From: Blautia faecicola
Lineage (GTDB): Bacteria > Bacillota > Clostridia > Lachnospirales > Lachnospiraceae
Assembly: GCF_004123145.1 (NCBI RefSeq)
Contig: NZ_SDKC01000001.1
Location: forward strand, 2,761,501 to 2,825,500
DNA: 64,000 nt
Direction: 5' to 3'
The notes under the pieces are model-generated. The model made no database searches. It had not been told where the DNA came from and saw nothing but the letters and a program-made list of their open reading frames with translations. Shown piece by piece: positions 26,873 through 36,297 of this stretch. Positions within the stretch are counted from its first letter, which is position 1; every line of letters starts with the position of its first letter. A program made the position numbers and the translations under genes.

Positions 26873-28108
26873 CTATGTACTCTCAGATGCTTTTGTTTTC
26901 CACTTTTTCTTATTTCCAAAGGTCTTCCGGTACTCATTCGGATTCATGCCTGTGGTCTTCTGAAAGATTCTGGCAAAATGGCTCTGGGAGCTGAAACCGA
27001 GGTAAAACGCGATATCCTGCACCCGGTAATCGGAGTATTTTAACAGGTTCTCTCCTCTTCGCACCTTTTCCTGCCGGATATATTCAATCATCGTGATATT
27101 CTCACTGGTGCTGAATAGATGCGAGAGATAATCCGGATTCACCTGCAGCGCCTGTGCAATATCCTGTACCTGTATCGCCCCGTGCAGATGATGAAATACA
27201 TAGTCTTTGACCTGTGCGATCAGCGGATTCACCTGATTTTCCCCCTCCACGATCTCATTATTTTTCTCTTCTTTCACCATGCGTGCATAGGTAAACTTGA
27301 TTTCCCGCTTAAAAGCCTCCACCTCCGGAAGATTTTCGATTTCTTCCACCTGCTGGCTGAAGCTGTCTGCCAGGGAAAACGATTTTTCTGTACTCATTCC
27401 TCCGCGGATCGCCGCTCTGGATGCCAGCGTAATATTTCCGATTGCCACATTTTTCGCTGAACGCAGCGGATCTTTCGCCAGAATTCCGATCTCTCCCTCA
27501 TAGGTTTCGGACATACTCCGGCTCAATGCTTCCATGTCTCCGTTGGTAATGCTGTTCATCTCACGCAGTTCCTGTTCATAAGGGTTGTGAAGTCCTACAT
27601 TTTCCTGATACTGGAACAGCTCTCTCGATAAGCGCCGTTCAAACTCCTGCCCGGACTGATAATTTTTCCTGTTTTTTTTCCAGAATTCATCCACGCTCAT
27701 CGTAACACCGGTGCTCTGCCAGTGCAGCAGAAGCATCATCGAAACCATTTTTTTGATGCTCGTTACAGGTGGCTGATAATCTGTTTTTCCCATGTTCCAT
27801 TCCCGGCGCACTTCGATCAGCTGCTCCCTCGACAAAGCTCTGGACACCACCGGTCCCGCAAGCAGGATCTGACCCGTCACAGGATCTTCCGGAAATACGG
27901 CAAATAACAGCCGTTTTTCCGCAAAGATCACCGGATATTCTCTTGCTCTCTCTCTGGCGACCGCTATCATCTGGTGATTTTTTTCGTAAAACAGCCGTTC
28001 CACATTTCTCATCCCTACTCCCAGTTCCACACTTCCATCCCGGTTCACAATCTGAAACGGTGTGTGTGCCAGGCTGACCATCTGCTTCAAAACGTATGTC
28101 TCTGTCAT
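26873..28108 (-). CDS. AraC-family transcriptional regulator
   Basis: A 411-residue regulator. The first ~300 residues are a sensor region of no firm family, with a helical stretch where YSIRK-type sensors have one. The last ~100 residues hold two HTH motifs (VQDIAQALQVNPDYLSHLFSTSENITMIEYI and VQDIAFYLGFSSQSHFARIFQKTTGMNPNEYRK). It heads the probable AraC-AEC-DUF4317-GH36-GH36 transcript and likely activates it in response to a sugar. Confidence 0.85.
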   Translation of the reverse strand: MTETYVLKQMVSLAHTPFQIVNRDGSVELGVGMRNVERLFYEKNHQMIAVARERAREYPVIFAEKRLLFAVFPEDPVTGQILLAGPVVSRALSREQLIEVRREWNMGKTDYQPPVTSIKKMVSMMLLLHWQSTGVTMSVDEFWKKNRKNYQSGQEFERRLSRELFQYQENVGLHNPYEQELREMNSITNGDMEALSRSMSETYEGEIGILAKDPLRSAKNVAIGNITLASRAAIRGGMSTEKSFSLADSFSQQVEEIENLPEVEAFKREIKFTYARMVKEEKNNEIVEGENQVNPLIAQVKDYVFHHLHGAIQVQDIAQALQVNPDYLSHLFSTSENITMIEYIRQEKVRRGENLLKYSDYRVQDIAFYLGFSSQSHFARIFQKTTGMNPNEYRKTFGNKKKWKTKASEST

Positions 28109-28245
28109 AATTCATCCCCCTCGTTGTCATACAGTCATTTTATCTCATTCCCCCTGCTTTCGCAATTCTATTTTCCTCTTCTGTTTTCTTTTTTCTGTGG
28201 TATGATAGAGAGTACGGAAATCTTTAAAGAAAGCAGGTACTTATT

Positions 28246-28836
28246 ATGCCCCTGACAACTGAAACCTCTTCCCTCACCCGGGGAGAGAAAACAAAATACC
28301 GTCTGGCGGAATCCATGAAGGAATGTATGTGCCACACTCCGGTAGACGCAATCACCGTCCGCCAGATCACAGAGAACTGCGGTCTGACCAGGCAGACCTT
28401 TTACCGGAACTTCATGGACAAATTTGATCTGATCAACTGGTACTTTGATAAACTACTGATCAAATCCTTTGAATACATGGGACAGGGAAAAACGGTGCAG
28501 GAAGGTTTACAGTTAAAATTTTCCTATATCGCAGAAGAAAAAGAATTTTTCCGTGCCGCCTTCCGTTATGACCGGCAGAACTCACTGCGGGAACACGATT
28601 TTCAGCTGATCTTCCGCTTTTATCAGGATCTGATCCAGTTAAAGACCGGCGCTCCGGCATCCGATGATATCCGGTTTCTCCTTGAGATGTACTGCCACGG
28701 ATCGATCTCCATGACCATCGAATGGGTACTCTCCGGCATGGCAGTCTCCCCGGAAGACCTGGCACGCCTGATGGTGGAAGCCATGCCAGCCAAACTGGCG
28801 GATCTTTTTGCTTCTTTCGGCGTTCTGACGGAATAA
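28246..28836 (+). CDS. TetR-family regulator
   Basis: A 196-residue regulator. The N-terminal HTH is in LAESMKECMCHTPVDAITVRQITENCGLTRQTFYRNFMDKFDLINWYF, and the C-terminal domain looks like the DhaS-type. A GTATGAT promoter box sits 40 bp upstream. It lies 139 bp before fucO on the same strand, so it may control fucO. The ligand is unknown. Confidence 0.85.
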   Translation: MPLTTETSSLTRGEKTKYRLAESMKECMCHTPVDAITVRQITENCGLTRQTFYRNFMDKFDLINWYFDKLLIKSFEYMGQGKTVQEGLQLKFSYIAEEKEFFRAAFRYDRQNSLREHDFQLIFRFYQDLIQLKTGAPASDDIRFLLEMYCHGSISMTIEWVLSGMAVSPEDLARLMVEAMPAKLADLFASFGVLTE

Positions 28837-28908
28837 AAAAAAATTTTTCCATCAAAATGTTACATTTGCCGAATTCTGTAACTTTCTTTTTCGGAAAAAC
28901 ATTGTTAA

Positions 28909-28914
28909 TATAAT
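28909..28914 (+). promoter_or_regulatory. -10 box upstream of fucO
   Basis: A perfect TATAAT 62 bp upstream of the fucO ATG, with an AT-rich flank. The -35 is weak, which suggests activator dependence. Confidence 0.45.
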
Positions 28915-28975
28915 CACAAAAGAACGGAACAGCCGGAAAGCGGTGATTCCCTAAGAGAAAAGGAGTGTTTGTATT

Positions 28976-30124
28976 ATGGCAAATCGTATCATGTTAAATC
29001 AGACTTCTTATCACGGAGCAGGTGCTATTCAGGAAATCGTAAATGAAGCAAAGGCACATGGATTTAAAAAAGCGTTCGTATGCTCCGACCCGGATCTGGT
29101 AAAATTCAATGTAACTTCCAAAGTAACAGACCTGTTAAAAGAAAACGGTCTGGACTATGAACTTTACAGCGACATCAAACCGAATCCAACCATCGAAAAT
29201 GTACAGCACGGCGTACAGTCCTTCAAGGATTCCGGTGCTGATTATCTGATCGCTATCGGCGGAGGTTCTTCCATGGATACTTCCAAAGCCATCGGTATCA
29301 TCATCGCAAACCCGGAATTTGAAGATGTCAGAAGCCTCGAAGGTGTGGCTCCGACTAAGAAACCTTGCGTACCGATCATCGCTGTACCTACCACAGCCGG
29401 AACTGCTGCGGAAGTAACCATCAACTATGTCGTTACCGATGTGGAAAGAAAACGTAAATTCGTATGCGTTGACCCACACGACATGCCGATCATCGCAATT
29501 GTCGATCCGGAGATGATGGCTTCCATGCCAAAAGGACTGACCGCTTCCACCGGTATGGATGCTCTGACCCATGCCATCGAAGGTTACACCACAAAGGCTG
29601 CATGGGAAATGACAGATATGTTCCACCTGAAAGCCATCGAGATCATCTCCAGATCTCTTCGCGGTGCTGTGGAAAATACAAAAGAAGGCCGTGAGGGAAT
29701 GGCTCTTGGTCAGTATATCGCAGGTATGGGATTCTCCAACGTAGGTCTGGGAATCGCTCATTCCATGGCTCATACCCTGGGTGCTGTTTATGATACCCCG
29801 CACGGTGTTGCCTGCGCAATGATGCTGCCGATCGTTATGGAATACAACCAGGAATGCACCGGTGAAAAATATCGTGAGATTGCACGTGCTATGGGTGTGA
29901 AAGGTGTCGACGATATGACACAGGAAGAGTACAGAAAAGCAGCCATCGATGCTGTCAAGAAACTGTCCGCTGATGTCGGAATCCCGTCTGTTCTCGAAGC
30001 TGTCAAAGAAGAAGACCTGCAGTTCCTTGCAGAATCCGCTCACGCAGATGCCTGCGCACCGGGTAACCCGAAAGACGCAAGTGTGGAAGATCTGAAAGAT
30101 CTGTTCCGTAAGATCATGAAATAA
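28976..30124 (+). CDS. fucO: Lactaldehyde reductase / 1,2-propanediol oxidoreductase
   Basis: A 382-residue iron-dependent group III alcohol dehydrogenase, collinear with E. coli FucO over its whole length (same ANRMILN-like start, GADYLIAIGGGSSMDTSKAIGII NAD site, VPTTAGTAAEVTINYV, RKFVCVDPHD). The iron ligands are intact: Asp and His in STGMDALTHAIEGY, and two His in AHSMAHTLGAVYDTPHGVA. It reduces L-lactaldehyde from fucose or rhamnose to 1,2-propanediol in anaerobic fermentation. A strong AAAAGGAG site precedes the ATG. It is monocistronic, with a strong hairpin after it. Other fucose-pathway genes are not in the window. Confidence 0.92.
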   Translation: MANRIMLNQTSYHGAGAIQEIVNEAKAHGFKKAFVCSDPDLVKFNVTSKVTDLLKENGLDYELYSDIKPNPTIENVQHGVQSFKDSGADYLIAIGGGSSMDTSKAIGIIIANPEFEDVRSLEGVAPTKKPCVPIIAVPTTAGTAAEVTINYVVTDVERKRKFVCVDPHDMPIIAIVDPEMMASMPKGLTASTGMDALTHAIEGYTTKAAWEMTDMFHLKAIEIISRSLRGAVENTKEGREGMALGQYIAGMGFSNVGLGIAHSMAHTLGAVYDTPHGVACAMMLPIVMEYNQECTGEKYREIARAMGVKGVDDMTQEEYRKAAIDAVKKLSADVGIPSVLEAVKEEDLQFLAESAHADACAPGNPKDASVEDLKDLFRKIMK

Positions 30125-30145
30125 GCAACATTTATAAAACTCTGC

Positions 30146-30184
30146 AAAAAAGAGGAAGTCTCCGATATGAGCTTCCTCTTTTTT
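30146..30184. terminator. Bidirectional terminator between fucO and the EAL gene
   Basis: A 13-bp perfect stem AAAAAAGAGGAAG/CTTCCTCTTTTTT with a 13-base loop between two convergent genes. Confidence 0.9.
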
Positions 30185-30186
30185 AT

Positions 30187-32103
30187 TTATCCGGCTTCCC
30201 GGATCTTTTTCAGAAATTCCTCCACCGGGAGCGGTCTGGAAAAATAATATCCCTGAATCATATCCACGCCCCACGCTTCCATAAGTTCCACCTCTTCCTG
30301 CTCTTCTACTCCTTCTGCCACGATCGTATATCCCTGTTGCCGGAGAATCGTTACAATGTTGCGATAAAACTCTCCTGCTACCTTATGCTGACGAATACCG
30401 TTTAACATGGAGCGATCCATCTTGATACACTGGAACGGCAGTTTCAGTACAGCATTCAGGTTGGCATATCCGGAGCCAAAGTCATCCATGCACAGGCCTA
30501 TACCATCTTTTACAAAGACTTCCACCGCCTCATACACCTCTTCTTTGTATTCTGTCGCAACAGTCTCTGTGATCTCAAACTGGAAAAACGACGGCTCCAA
30601 TCCATGTTCCCGGATAATTCCCAGCAATTGTCCGACATATCCTTTCTTCAGAAGCTGGGCCGGTGAAAGATTGTACTTGATATTTTTCAGCTGCTGCATG
30701 ATTTCCGGACATTTTTGAACCATCTGGCACACTTTTCGGAACTGCAGCAGGCCAATCTCATTGATTTGTCCATTCTGCTCAGCAATTCGGATAAATATTT
30801 CCGGAGATATCGGTCCGAGGCCGGGGTGATGCAGCCGGCTGAGTGCTTCTGCCGTAACAAACCTCTTTTCCCTGATCGAATAAACCGGCTGATAATATAC
30901 TTCAAACAGATCTTCTTCTATCGCTCTGTAAAGATATGCTTCAATTGTTTTTTGCCGGAGAAATCCGTGCTTCACGTATTCATCCCCCCGGACCAGCAAT
31001 GTTTCCTGAGTTCTCGGAACTAATGCCGTCAGATATTCTACATAATTCAGGAGATTTTCACTGCCAAGCTGATTCCCGTATGGTATTCCGCAGATTGCTG
31101 CTGAAAACAGAATTTCTTCCCCTTCCATGGCAATCGGATGAGAAAAATACCGCAGCAGCTTCTGCAGTACCGCTTCGTATTCTTCAAAAGAGTACATTCC
31201 GATCAGTATCCTTTTCCCACTGATTCTGTAAACATAGGGACTTTCTGTAAACTCCCATACCTGCCCTGCTATCTTTTTCAGAAAACAATCTGCCCATGGA
31301 ACCCCGTAAATGGTATTCAGCTGTTTCAGCTGCCTAAGATCAACAACTGCCACATAAATCTCCCGTTTGCGTCTGCACTGTTCTTCTGTCCACTCCTGAA
31401 AACATTGCATATCCAAAAGTCCTGTCAGATTATCGGTATACACATACGGGTTCTGAAAGGCAAGCAGCAGGACCATCAGACAAAGTGCTATAGCAAATCC
31501 GGTCAGCAGAACTTCCTGATAAAATCCCTGCAACAGCACACAGCTGACCATAATAAAAAGAATTTCCCAGATCACACCAAATTTTCGTTTCCCAAGTTTC
31601 TGATAATTCCGGATGCTTTCCCCACCGATCACCAGTCCATACCAGACAGCCTGCATATACATCATAAGATACAGCGGCCCTCTGATATATGCTCCGTTCG
31701 CTGAGACTGAAAACAAAAGACCTGTCTGAAAGTTACCCATGATCAGCACCGTAAGCACCACGGTTGGCAAAAGCAGCAGACAACGTACCCCTGGTAATTT
31801 TTCTTCCACTGACCATCCTGCCAGAGCCAGTGAGTACAGATAAAGAACCGGTGGAATCAGCAGCTGGCACAAATAAAACAGTACTAAAATCACATAAAGT
31901 ATCCTGGAGAATTCCGGACGACTGTTGTCAATAACAACTGTACTGACCATATCCAGTATAATATCTCCGATTCCAAGCAACATAAAAATCTGAAATGTTT
32001 TTTCTGTCTTGTTACCGGCATACTGCCGTTGTTTCATAAAATGATGCCATAAGACAATCAGAAAGATCAGTGCTGCCACTAAAAAATCCATATTATATCT
32101 CAT
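30187..32103 (-). CDS. Membrane-bound degenerate GGDEF-EAL phosphodiesterase
   Basis: A 638-residue protein. About seven N-terminal membrane helices (roughly 1-220) are followed by a GGDEF-fold domain whose signature is lost (RISGKRILIG in place of RxGGDEF). The C-terminal EAL domain keeps its catalytic motifs (EALSRL, MDDFGSGYANL, KMDRSML, VAEGVEEQEE). It should therefore degrade c-di-GMP rather than make it. The start is taken at 32103; 32112 is also possible given the AGGAGG position. It overlaps the stop of the GGDEF cyclase gene upstream, so the two are co-expressed with opposing activities. Confidence 0.87.
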   Translation of the reverse strand: MRYNMDFLVAALIFLIVLWHHFMKQRQYAGNKTEKTFQIFMLLGIGDIILDMVSTVVIDNSRPEFSRILYVILVLFYLCQLLIPPVLYLYSLALAGWSVEEKLPGVRCLLLLPTVVLTVLIMGNFQTGLLFSVSANGAYIRGPLYLMMYMQAVWYGLVIGGESIRNYQKLGKRKFGVIWEILFIMVSCVLLQGFYQEVLLTGFAIALCLMVLLLAFQNPYVYTDNLTGLLDMQCFQEWTEEQCRRKREIYVAVVDLRQLKQLNTIYGVPWADCFLKKIAGQVWEFTESPYVYRISGKRILIGMYSFEEYEAVLQKLLRYFSHPIAMEGEEILFSAAICGIPYGNQLGSENLLNYVEYLTALVPRTQETLLVRGDEYVKHGFLRQKTIEAYLYRAIEEDLFEVYYQPVYSIREKRFVTAEALSRLHHPGLGPISPEIFIRIAEQNGQINEIGLLQFRKVCQMVQKCPEIMQQLKNIKYNLSPAQLLKKGYVGQLLGIIREHGLEPSFFQFEITETVATEYKEEVYEAVEVFVKDGIGLCMDDFGSGYANLNAVLKLPFQCIKMDRSMLNGIRQHKVAGEFYRNIVTILRQQGYTIVAEGVEEQEEVELMEAWGVDMIQGYYFSRPLPVEEFLKKIREAG

Positions 32104-33784
32104 AGTGGACATCTTCCTCCTGTGCTTCTTCTCTTTTGTACCAGCCCTTATTGCTGTACATATTCTGATCCGCCTCGAACTTCCAGTCACTGATACTCTT
32201 TCTCATCCCGCGACTGTCCTGTAACCAGCTGAATCCACGGGCTACTGACAGTTTCTGGTCATTGGAACGATTATATTCTTCTACCGCGGCATCCAGTCTG
32301 CAGGAAAGCTCTTCCTCGGATATTTTTATTTCCGGAAGAATCGCACAAAACTCGTCTCCTCCTATCCGAAAACAATATCCGAGACTTCCATACGCTTTCT
32401 GGATACTCTGTGCTGCTCCAATCAGAAGTTCATCTCCGGCTCCATGTCCATAAATGTCATTTATCTGTTTCAGATGATTCATATCCATAAATATCATCAC
32501 TGCATTTTTCCAGTTGCAGATGCCCTCTTCAAGATCCTCTAAAATTTTTTCATAGGCATACCGGTTTTTCATACCGGTCATCTGATCTTCCTGCGCCAGT
32601 TTTTTATATACCTCTGCTTCCGTCCTAAAACGCAGATTTTCCACCATAGCCCTGCCAAGACCCCACAAAAGAAGCGATATAAAAATGACAATTCCCGCTT
32701 CGAAAATCAGATCGTATCCGGTAATTCCGAAAAACCAGTATAACACCAGGGTTCCCACGCCGACAAAGGCCAGAATACCGAATGCTATGAGGATCGAATA
32801 TATCTGTCTGTTTTTCACTGCCTTGTATTCCCGGTATAAAAGAACACTCAGCAGGATGCATCCGCCCCCAAGAAGCAGATGAGTGATCATCAGCATGTTG
32901 ATAAGCTGGACATGGAACCAGTAGGTGCAGATACTTTGCAGAATCACATTCAGATAAAACAGAGCAATCAGAACCGATATGCTTGTATACTTCTGCATTC
33001 CTTCTGTCTCCCGGACAAACCGGATAACCGGAACGCTCATCAGCATAAATGTATAAAAAGATATCTCATTGACCGCCGGTGAATAATGACTCAGATACTG
33101 CATCAGCGAAGAATCTGTCACGCACCAGATGCCACATAGGAGCAGAAACAATCCCACACTTGCAAACCGTCTGTCTGTCATTTTCCTTACGCGAAGATAC
33201 GCATAGATTCCGATTGCGAAAATGCCCAGTACCAGCATGCCCAGAACAATCACAAACACCGGAGCCGCATTCATGATCTGAAATCTGAAAATAGCTTCGC
33301 TGCTTCCCATATATACCGGCGTCAGTTTACACACTCCACTTTCCGGCACAGTATACAGAAAACACAGCTGACTGCTTTTGCGTAATGCCGGCAATGTCAC
33401 ACGGCATTCCAGTTTTCTTTCCATCTGCAGGTTTCTTTTAAATCCGTATTCGCGATACTGATAAATTGTTTTCCCATCCATCCGGATCTGCAGGCGATAT
33501 GGTGCTCCCCAGGTAAGAAGAACCATATCTCTGTTCTCATCCGTCACTGTATCGTTATATAATTCCAGTACTGTTCCCGGATCTGCCTGAAGTGTTGTCG
33601 GAAGAGTCACTTCTGTTCTTTCCCCGTCTTTCAGATAATACCATCCATCGCTCAGATTCTGGATTTGCTGAGTTTCCCCTCTGCCAGTCATCACTGTTCC
33701 TTTTCCGATTACCAGAATCATCAGAACGAATATCAGAAACAGACATGCCGAAAAGATTCTCTTTTTCTGCACATATTTTTGCAT
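32093..33784 (-). CDS. Membrane diguanylate cyclase (7TM-type sensor with GGDEF)
   Basis: A 563-residue protein. One N-terminal helix is followed by a ~140-residue extracytoplasmic beta-domain and about seven more helices (the arrangement of 7TMR-DISM sensors), then a GGDEF domain with an intact FRIGGDEFCAIL and the substrate loop FMDMNHLKQINDIYGHGAGDELL. It should synthesise c-di-GMP in response to an external signal. No RxxD inhibitory site precedes GGDEF. The start at 33784 follows GGAGGGGG. It is translationally overlapped by the EAL gene. Confidence 0.88.
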   Translation of the reverse strand: MQKYVQKKRIFSACLFLIFVLMILVIGKGTVMTGRGETQQIQNLSDGWYYLKDGERTEVTLPTTLQADPGTVLELYNDTVTDENRDMVLLTWGAPYRLQIRMDGKTIYQYREYGFKRNLQMERKLECRVTLPALRKSSQLCFLYTVPESGVCKLTPVYMGSSEAIFRFQIMNAAPVFVIVLGMLVLGIFAIGIYAYLRVRKMTDRRFASVGLFLLLCGIWCVTDSSLMQYLSHYSPAVNEISFYTFMLMSVPVIRFVRETEGMQKYTSISVLIALFYLNVILQSICTYWFHVQLINMLMITHLLLGGGCILLSVLLYREYKAVKNRQIYSILIAFGILAFVGVGTLVLYWFFGITGYDLIFEAGIVIFISLLLWGLGRAMVENLRFRTEAEVYKKLAQEDQMTGMKNRYAYEKILEDLEEGICNWKNAVMIFMDMNHLKQINDIYGHGAGDELLIGAAQSIQKAYGSLGYCFRIGGDEFCAILPEIKISEEELSCRLDAAVEEYNRSNDQKLSVARGFSWLQDSRGMRKSISDWKFEADQNMYSNKGWYKREEAQEEDVHYEI

Positions 33785-33803
33785 CTTTCCCCCTCCATAT
33801 GAA

Positions 33804-33843
33804 AAAATCCCCTGAATCACATCTCTGGATTCAGGGGATTTTC
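33804..33843 (-). terminator. Terminator downstream of the small conserved protein
   Basis: A perfect ~14-bp stem AATCCCCTGAATC/GATTCAGGGGATT with an 8-9-base loop and a T-run on the minus strand, between the gene ending at 33886 and the cyclase gene. Confidence 0.85.
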
Positions 33844-33885
33844 ATCCGTATATGTAACAAGTATTCCCCATTCACGACAATACGC

Positions 33886-34143
33886 TCAGCGATCAAAATC
33901 TGTCTCAAAAACTCCTTCCGGTGTCTTCATCGTCAGAATACCCAGATTAAAGTTATCATCAGAAACAGTGATATGATACTCAAATATCACATCTTCCTCA
34001 AATTTGGAAAGTACCAGATACGTTCCGTTTTCTTTTCCTTCGATCTGATCACAGATATCATCGTAGACACGCTCCCCGGAAATTTCTCTTGGATATCCGG
34101 AAGCTTTGATCTTTTCTTCAATTGCCTGATATAATTCTTCCAT
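33886..34143 (-). CDS. Small conserved acidic protein of unknown function
   Basis: An 85-residue acidic protein (EELYQAIEEKIKASGYPREISGERVYDDICDQIEGKENGTY at the start, then alternating strands ending in GVFETDFDR). No family can be named, but the good ribosome site (AAGGAGAAA) and its place 15 nt after the GntR gene support it as real. No signal peptide or membrane helix is seen. It may fold as an alpha+beta unit. Confidence 0.6.
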   Translation of the reverse strand: MEELYQAIEEKIKASGYPREISGERVYDDICDQIEGKENGTYLVLSKFEEDVIFEYHITVSDDNFNLGILTMKTPEGVFETDFDR

Positions 34144-34158
34144 GCTGTTTCTCCTTCT

Positions 34159-34848
34159 TTAGATTGCCATCATCCATGCCTGTTCCAGGTTCGGATCTTC
34201 GATCTTCTGTTCCTGCATCATACGGAAAATCGTCTTCCAGTAGTGTTTTTTCACTTCCCGGCAGATTTTCTCCGGATCACCTTCCTTGCAGGCATTCAGA
34301 ATCGCTATATGGTTGTCATACTGGCGTGCCAGGATCTGTTCTTTTTCTCTTACCAGCTCATATCCTGCCAGCAGATTTCCATAATACAGCTCTTTCCATG
34401 CTTTGGCAAGTCTTGGAAGTTTCGACATCAGTACGAGTTGTTCATGAAAACGGTTGTCATATTCAAAAACACTCTCGAACTCTTCCGCCGGAATTTTCCG
34501 CATGCTTTCCAGAATCTCTTCCATCTTCTGTATCGTCTCTTCCGGTACTTTTCCGTTCAGGAGCCGTACACTGACAGCTTCATAGTTCGTACGCAGCAGA
34601 TATACTTCATAGGAATCCCAGAAAGAAAATGTCCGCACGGAACATCCCACATTTCTGGTATACTCTACAATCCCTTCGTTCTCCAGCTGGCGAAGCGCTT
34701 CCCGGATCGGTCCACGGCTGGTCTGAAATTCCTGCGCCAGTTCCAGTTCCACAATTCGTTCTCCCGGACGGAGCTGATGATTCATGATCTTGGTCCGAAT
34801 CGCATTCACTACGCTTTCTCTTAATGTTTGGTATAATAATTCGCTCAT
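34159..34848 (-). CDS. GntR-family (FadR/FCD) regulator
   Basis: A 229-residue regulator with an N-terminal winged helix (HQLRPGERIVELELAQEFQTSRGPIREALRQLENEGIVEYT) and an FCD domain (VFEYDNRFHEQLVLMSKLPRL). It is first of a two-gene unit with the 85-residue protein. An 11-bp perfect inverted repeat lies 34-74 bp upstream. It sits next to the opp-pepT cluster and may regulate it, which is inference. Confidence 0.83.
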   Translation of the reverse strand: MSELLYQTLRESVVNAIRTKIMNHQLRPGERIVELELAQEFQTSRGPIREALRQLENEGIVEYTRNVGCSVRTFSFWDSYEVYLLRTNYEAVSVRLLNGKVPEETIQKMEEILESMRKIPAEEFESVFEYDNRFHEQLVLMSKLPRLAKAWKELYYGNLLAGYELVREKEQILARQYDNHIAILNACKEGDPEKICREVKKHYWKTIFRMMQEQKIEDPNLEQAWMMAI

Positions 34849-34881
34849 GTATTTTCCTGTCTTACTTTATTATCTTACCAC

Positions 34882-34922
34882 GAAATATTTTATCTGAATT
34901 TCCGGGCACTGTAAAATATTTC
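34882..34922. promoter_or_regulatory. Inverted repeat in the gntR promoter region
   Basis: GAAATATTTTA and TAAAATATTTC form an 11-bp perfect inverted repeat with a 19-base spacer, upstream of the gntR start. It could be an operator or an AT-rich promoter element. Confidence 0.35.
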
Positions 34923-34927
34923 TTTTC

Positions 34928-34974
34928 GTAACTGTTCAGTACCTTCACAGTTACAGTGGCTACTGAACAGTTAC
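34928..34974 (-). terminator. Hairpin after pepT
   Basis: GTAACTGTTCAGTA and its perfect complement (14 bp) with a ~19-base loop lie 70 bp past the pepT stop; the minus-strand flank is GAAAAGAAATATTTT. Confidence 0.6.
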
Positions 34975-35044
34975 TTCTTTTCTGTTTAACAACACCAGGT
35001 TGCTCCGTACTTCGTACTCCCGCAATCCGCCAAACCATTCGGCA

Positions 35045-36256
35045 TCACATTTTCTTAATAATGTTTTTGATGATTTCCACGGACAGATCCATGCCTTCCA
35101 CCGTAATGTGTTCAAACGGACCATGGAAGCCGTCTCCGCCGGTACCCAGGTTCGGACATGGAAGACCGACAAAGCTTAACCGTGCACCATCTGTGCCTCC
35201 GCGGATCGGGGCGATATCCGGTTCCACGCCTGTTTCTTTGCACGCCTCTTTTGCGTAATCGATCAGCTGCATGCACGGCTCGATCTTCTCACGCATGTTG
35301 CGGTAAGATTCTTCAATCTTTACTTCCGCGGTTCCCTCGCCGTAGGTTTCGTTAATCTGTGCAACCGCCTGACGGAGTTTCTCCTGTTTTTCCACAAATG
35401 TGACCGGATCAAAATCACGGATGATGTAACGCATCACTGCCTGTTCCACATTGCCGTTGAATTCGGTCATGTGATAGAATCCTTCATACCCTTCCGTCTT
35501 CTCCGGGCACGCATCTTTTGGAAGCAGTCCGTGGATTTCCATCGCGATGGTCTGTGCATTTTTCATGATATCTTTTGCACTCCCCGGATGCACATTGACA
35601 CCATGAACAGTGACCTCCGCGCCTGCCGCGTTAAAGTTTTCAAACTGGATCTCACCTTCATGGCTTCCGTCTAACGTATATCCGTACGTTGCGCCGAATT
35701 CTTTGATTCTCAGATACTGTGCACCGCCACCCACCTCTTCATCCGGGGTAAATGCGATGCAGATTTTTCCGTGTGGTGTCTTTTCCCGCATCAGGTCTTC
35801 TGCCGCTGTCAGGATCTCTGCAATCCCGGCCTTGTCATCGGCCCCCAGAAGAGAAGTTCCGTCGGTTGTGATCAGCGTTCTTCCCTTATACCCTTTCAGT
35901 CTCGGAAAATCTTTTACTGCCAGAACTCTGCCGGAAGTTCCGAGCACCACATCTTCTCCGTTATAATCCTGAATGATCTGTGGTTTCACATTCTGCCCGT
36001 TAAAGTCCGGTGCGGTATCCAGATGCGCGATCAGACCAAGCGGTGCCACATCTTCCATTCCCTCCGTGGCCGGAAGATATCCGTAAACATATCCATATTC
36101 ATCCATCGACACATCCGAAAGTCCCATCTCTTTCATCTCTTCTACCAGAAGATTCCCCAGGTCGAGCTGTCTTTTTGTAGTTGGAACCGTTGTGCTGTCT
36201 TCATCGCTAGTTGTCCATACTGTAACATATTTCAGTAAGCGTTCATAGGCTTTCAT
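35045..36256 (-). CDS. pepT: Tripeptidase T (peptidase T, M20)
   Basis: A 403-residue M20B zinc aminopeptidase removing N-terminal residues from tripeptides in the cytoplasm. The metal ligands are visible: His in LIAHLDTAPDFNG, the bridging Asp in LLGADDKAGIAEI, the catalytic Glu pair in TPDEEVGGG, Asp in GYTLDGSHEGE, and the substrate loop IAPIRGGTDGARLSFVGLPCPNLGTGG. The start at 36256 follows AGGGAGAAAA. It is downstream of oppA with a hairpin between, so it processes peptides imported by that transporter. Confidence 0.95.
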   Translation of the reverse strand: MKAYERLLKYVTVWTTSDEDSTTVPTTKRQLDLGNLLVEEMKEMGLSDVSMDEYGYVYGYLPATEGMEDVAPLGLIAHLDTAPDFNGQNVKPQIIQDYNGEDVVLGTSGRVLAVKDFPRLKGYKGRTLITTDGTSLLGADDKAGIAEILTAAEDLMREKTPHGKICIAFTPDEEVGGGAQYLRIKEFGATYGYTLDGSHEGEIQFENFNAAGAEVTVHGVNVHPGSAKDIMKNAQTIAMEIHGLLPKDACPEKTEGYEGFYHMTEFNGNVEQAVMRYIIRDFDPVTFVEKQEKLRQAVAQINETYGEGTAEVKIEESYRNMREKIEPCMQLIDYAKEACKETGVEPDIAPIRGGTDGARLSFVGLPCPNLGTGGDGFHGPFEHITVEGMDLSVEIIKNIIKKM

Positions 36257-36297
36257 CTTTTTTCTCCCTGCATTTTCCCTTTTTCTTTTAGAAAAAT

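Noticed and set aside
29135-30274. A 379-codon open frame on the minus strand across fucO
   Set aside because: It is the mirror of a well-conserved FucO gene with intact iron ligands; its composition (Cys, Phe, His rich) is typical of an antisense frame.
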